In this document: in pieces, positions 63,086 to 64,000 of the stretch | Position numbering within the stretch: position 1 is the first letter of the stretch | How the letters are laid out: every line of letters starts with the position of its first letter | Assembly (NCBI RefSeq): GCF_009664835.1 | Contig: NZ_CP045929.1 | Coordinates: forward strand, 2,232,001 to 2,296,000 | DNA: 64,000 nt | DNA from: Allosaccharopolyspora coralli | GTDB lineage: Bacteria; Actinomycetota; Actinomycetes; Mycobacteriales; Pseudonocardiaceae | Direction of reading: 5' to 3' | The notes under the pieces: generated by a model | Told to the model about the DNA's origin: nothing | The model's input: only the letters and a program-made list of their open reading frames with translations | Database searches by the model: none | Made by a program: the position numbers and the translations under genes

Positions 63086-64000
63086 GGGGTGTGAGTAGCA
63101 GCGGTACAGGATCCTCCGGTAACGCGAGGCCCTGATCTTGTGGCTGTGGCTGATGGGGTTGAATGCCGGTCGTGCCGGTGGAGTTTTTGACCGATGAGCA
63201 GGTAGCCCGGTTCGGCTGCTTCGGTGAGGCACCGTCGCAGGCGGAGCTGGAGCGGTTCTTCTTCCTCGATGACGCCGACCGGGCGCTGGTCGGGCGGCAC
63301 CGCGGCGAGCACAACCGCCTGGGGTTTGCCCTGCAGCTGGCCACGGTGCGGTATTTGGGGATGTTCCTGGCGGATCCGCTGGAGGTGCCCACTGCGGTGG
63401 TGGACTTCCTCGCGTCGCAGTTGGAGACCACTGACCCGTCGCGAGTGAAGACGTATGCCCAGCGGCAAGCCACGCAGTGGGAGCATGCCGCAGAGATTCG
63501 CCGCGAGTGCGGCTATCGCGACTTCGGAGACGCCTCCGCCGAGGTGGATGAGTTCGTGGCCGCGCGGGCGTGGACGCGGGTGGAGACCGCGAAAGCGCTG
63601 TTCGACGCCACCGTGGCGTGGCTGCGCTCGAACCGGGTGCTGCTGCCCGGCGCCAGCGTGCTGGCCCGGCTGGTGGCCGGGCACCGGGATCAGACCACAG
63701 AGCAGATGCACGCCAGCCTGCACCAGGCGGCCATCGCCGCGGATCCCGAGCTGCCGGGAAGACTCACGGAGTTGCTGGCGGTGCCCGAGGATTCCCGCAT
63801 TTCGGAGTTGGAGCGGCTGCGGCGCGGGCCGACGCGGGTGTCCGGCCGGAGCATGACCGAGGCGCTGCACCGGGCCTCGGAGTTGGCCGGGCTGGGCACG
63901 AACGCGGTGGATGTTGCTGCGGTGCCGGTGAACCGGCTGGAAGCCCTGGCCCGGGACGGGTTGTCGGCCAAGGCCCAGGCCATCGAGCGTCGCGAGCCGC
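63086..64000 (+). mobile_element. Tn3-family transposon, left end (partial)
   Basis: The terminus begins GGGGTGTGAGTAGCAGCGGT, in keeping with Tn3-family 38-bp inverted repeats that start GGGG (about 63086-63123). The transposase gene opens 40 bp inside. The element runs off the window, so the other end and the target duplication cannot be seen. Confidence 0.8.
63163..64000 (+). CDS. tnpA: Tn3-family transposase, N-terminal part
   Basis: The first 279 codons of a Tn3-family TnpA, open to the window edge. The N-terminal DUF4158 domain is clear: LTDEQVARFGCFGEAPSQAELE, LGFALQLATVRYLGMF and the AEIRRECGYRDFGD segment. The DDE catalytic domain is outside the window. The frame has no stop or frameshift, so it may be intact. 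It is oriented inward from the terminal repeat next to the truncated VOC gene. Confidence 0.9.
   Translation, partial: MPVVPVEFLTDEQVARFGCFGEAPSQAELERFFFLDDADRALVGRHRGEHNRLGFALQLATVRYLGMFLADPLEVPTAVVDFLASQLETTDPSRVKTYAQRQATQWEHAAEIRRECGYRDFGDASAEVDEFVAARAWTRVETAKALFDATVAWLRSNRVLLPGASVLARLVAGHRDQTTEQMHASLHQAAIAADPELPGRLTELLAVPEDSRISELERLRRGPTRVSGRSMTEALHRASELAGLGTNAVDVAAVPVNRLEALARDGLSAKAQAIERREP

Overview
The window is high-GC actinobacterial chromosome. GTG starts, ATGA/GTGA gene overlaps, F420-type reductase remnants, LytR-CpsA-Psr and GH25 proteins, and GAF-HTH regulators all fit a member of the Pseudonocardiales (Amycolatopsis/Saccharomonospora-like), but the species cannot be fixed from the sequence alone. 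No rRNA, tRNA or CRISPR array was seen. About 63 protein genes or gene remnants are called; most are chromosomal housekeeping or catabolic genes.

Region 1-11 kb: a formylglycine-generating enzyme, a small gene between two copies of a structured repeat, then a catabolic island. It holds an amidase, a D-2-hydroxyacid dehydrogenase, a DUF3830 protein, two maleate-isomerase/EutA-like proteins, a FadR-type GntR regulator, a succinate-semialdehyde-type dehydrogenase and a class III aminotransferase. Three near-identical operators (ATTGTCRACAAT) sit at the three control points of these genes, so they look like one regulon. A Clp-N/HTH regulator with a leaderless, double-operator promoter is embedded in it.

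Region 11-31 kb: cell-envelope proteins (LCP transferase, GH25 lysozyme, Tat-exported PGRP amidase), an unusual ABC-class ATPase, a phosphoribosyltransferase, a ClpC-like disaggregase next to an S-adenosylmethionine hydrolase, a GAF regulator followed by a compact aconitase, a STAS protein, a TetR regulator with its operator, a Cys-rich zinc protein and a GH38 alpha-mannosidase.

Region 31-45 kb: hairpin tandem repeats, 5-oxoprolinase subunits PxpB/PxpC with an NRAMP-type transporter and a divergent GntR, an MFS exporter, a 970-bp non-coding stretch, a three-gene set (alcohol dehydrogenase, DUF59 protein, amidohydrolase) normally attached to propane/phenol-type monooxygenase operons but here without the monooxygenase, several methyltransferases, a BKACE enzyme, an NmrA-SnoaL fusion and a reductase-hemerythrin gene that has suffered an internal deletion.

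Region 45-64 kb: a NarL-type two-component system divergent from an ABC transporter, an ABC-F ribosome-protection ATPase followed by an erythromycin-esterase-like protein (a likely macrolide-resistance pair with upstream leader ORFs), an alkylguanine methyltransferase, malate dehydrogenase, a tyrosine recombinase with a coiled-coil partner, prolyl iminopeptidase, a membrane M28 peptidase, and at the right edge a Tn3-family transposon that cuts a VOC/glyoxalase gene. Three copies of a long palindromic terminator (42, 50 and 60 kb) are dispersed in the right half.
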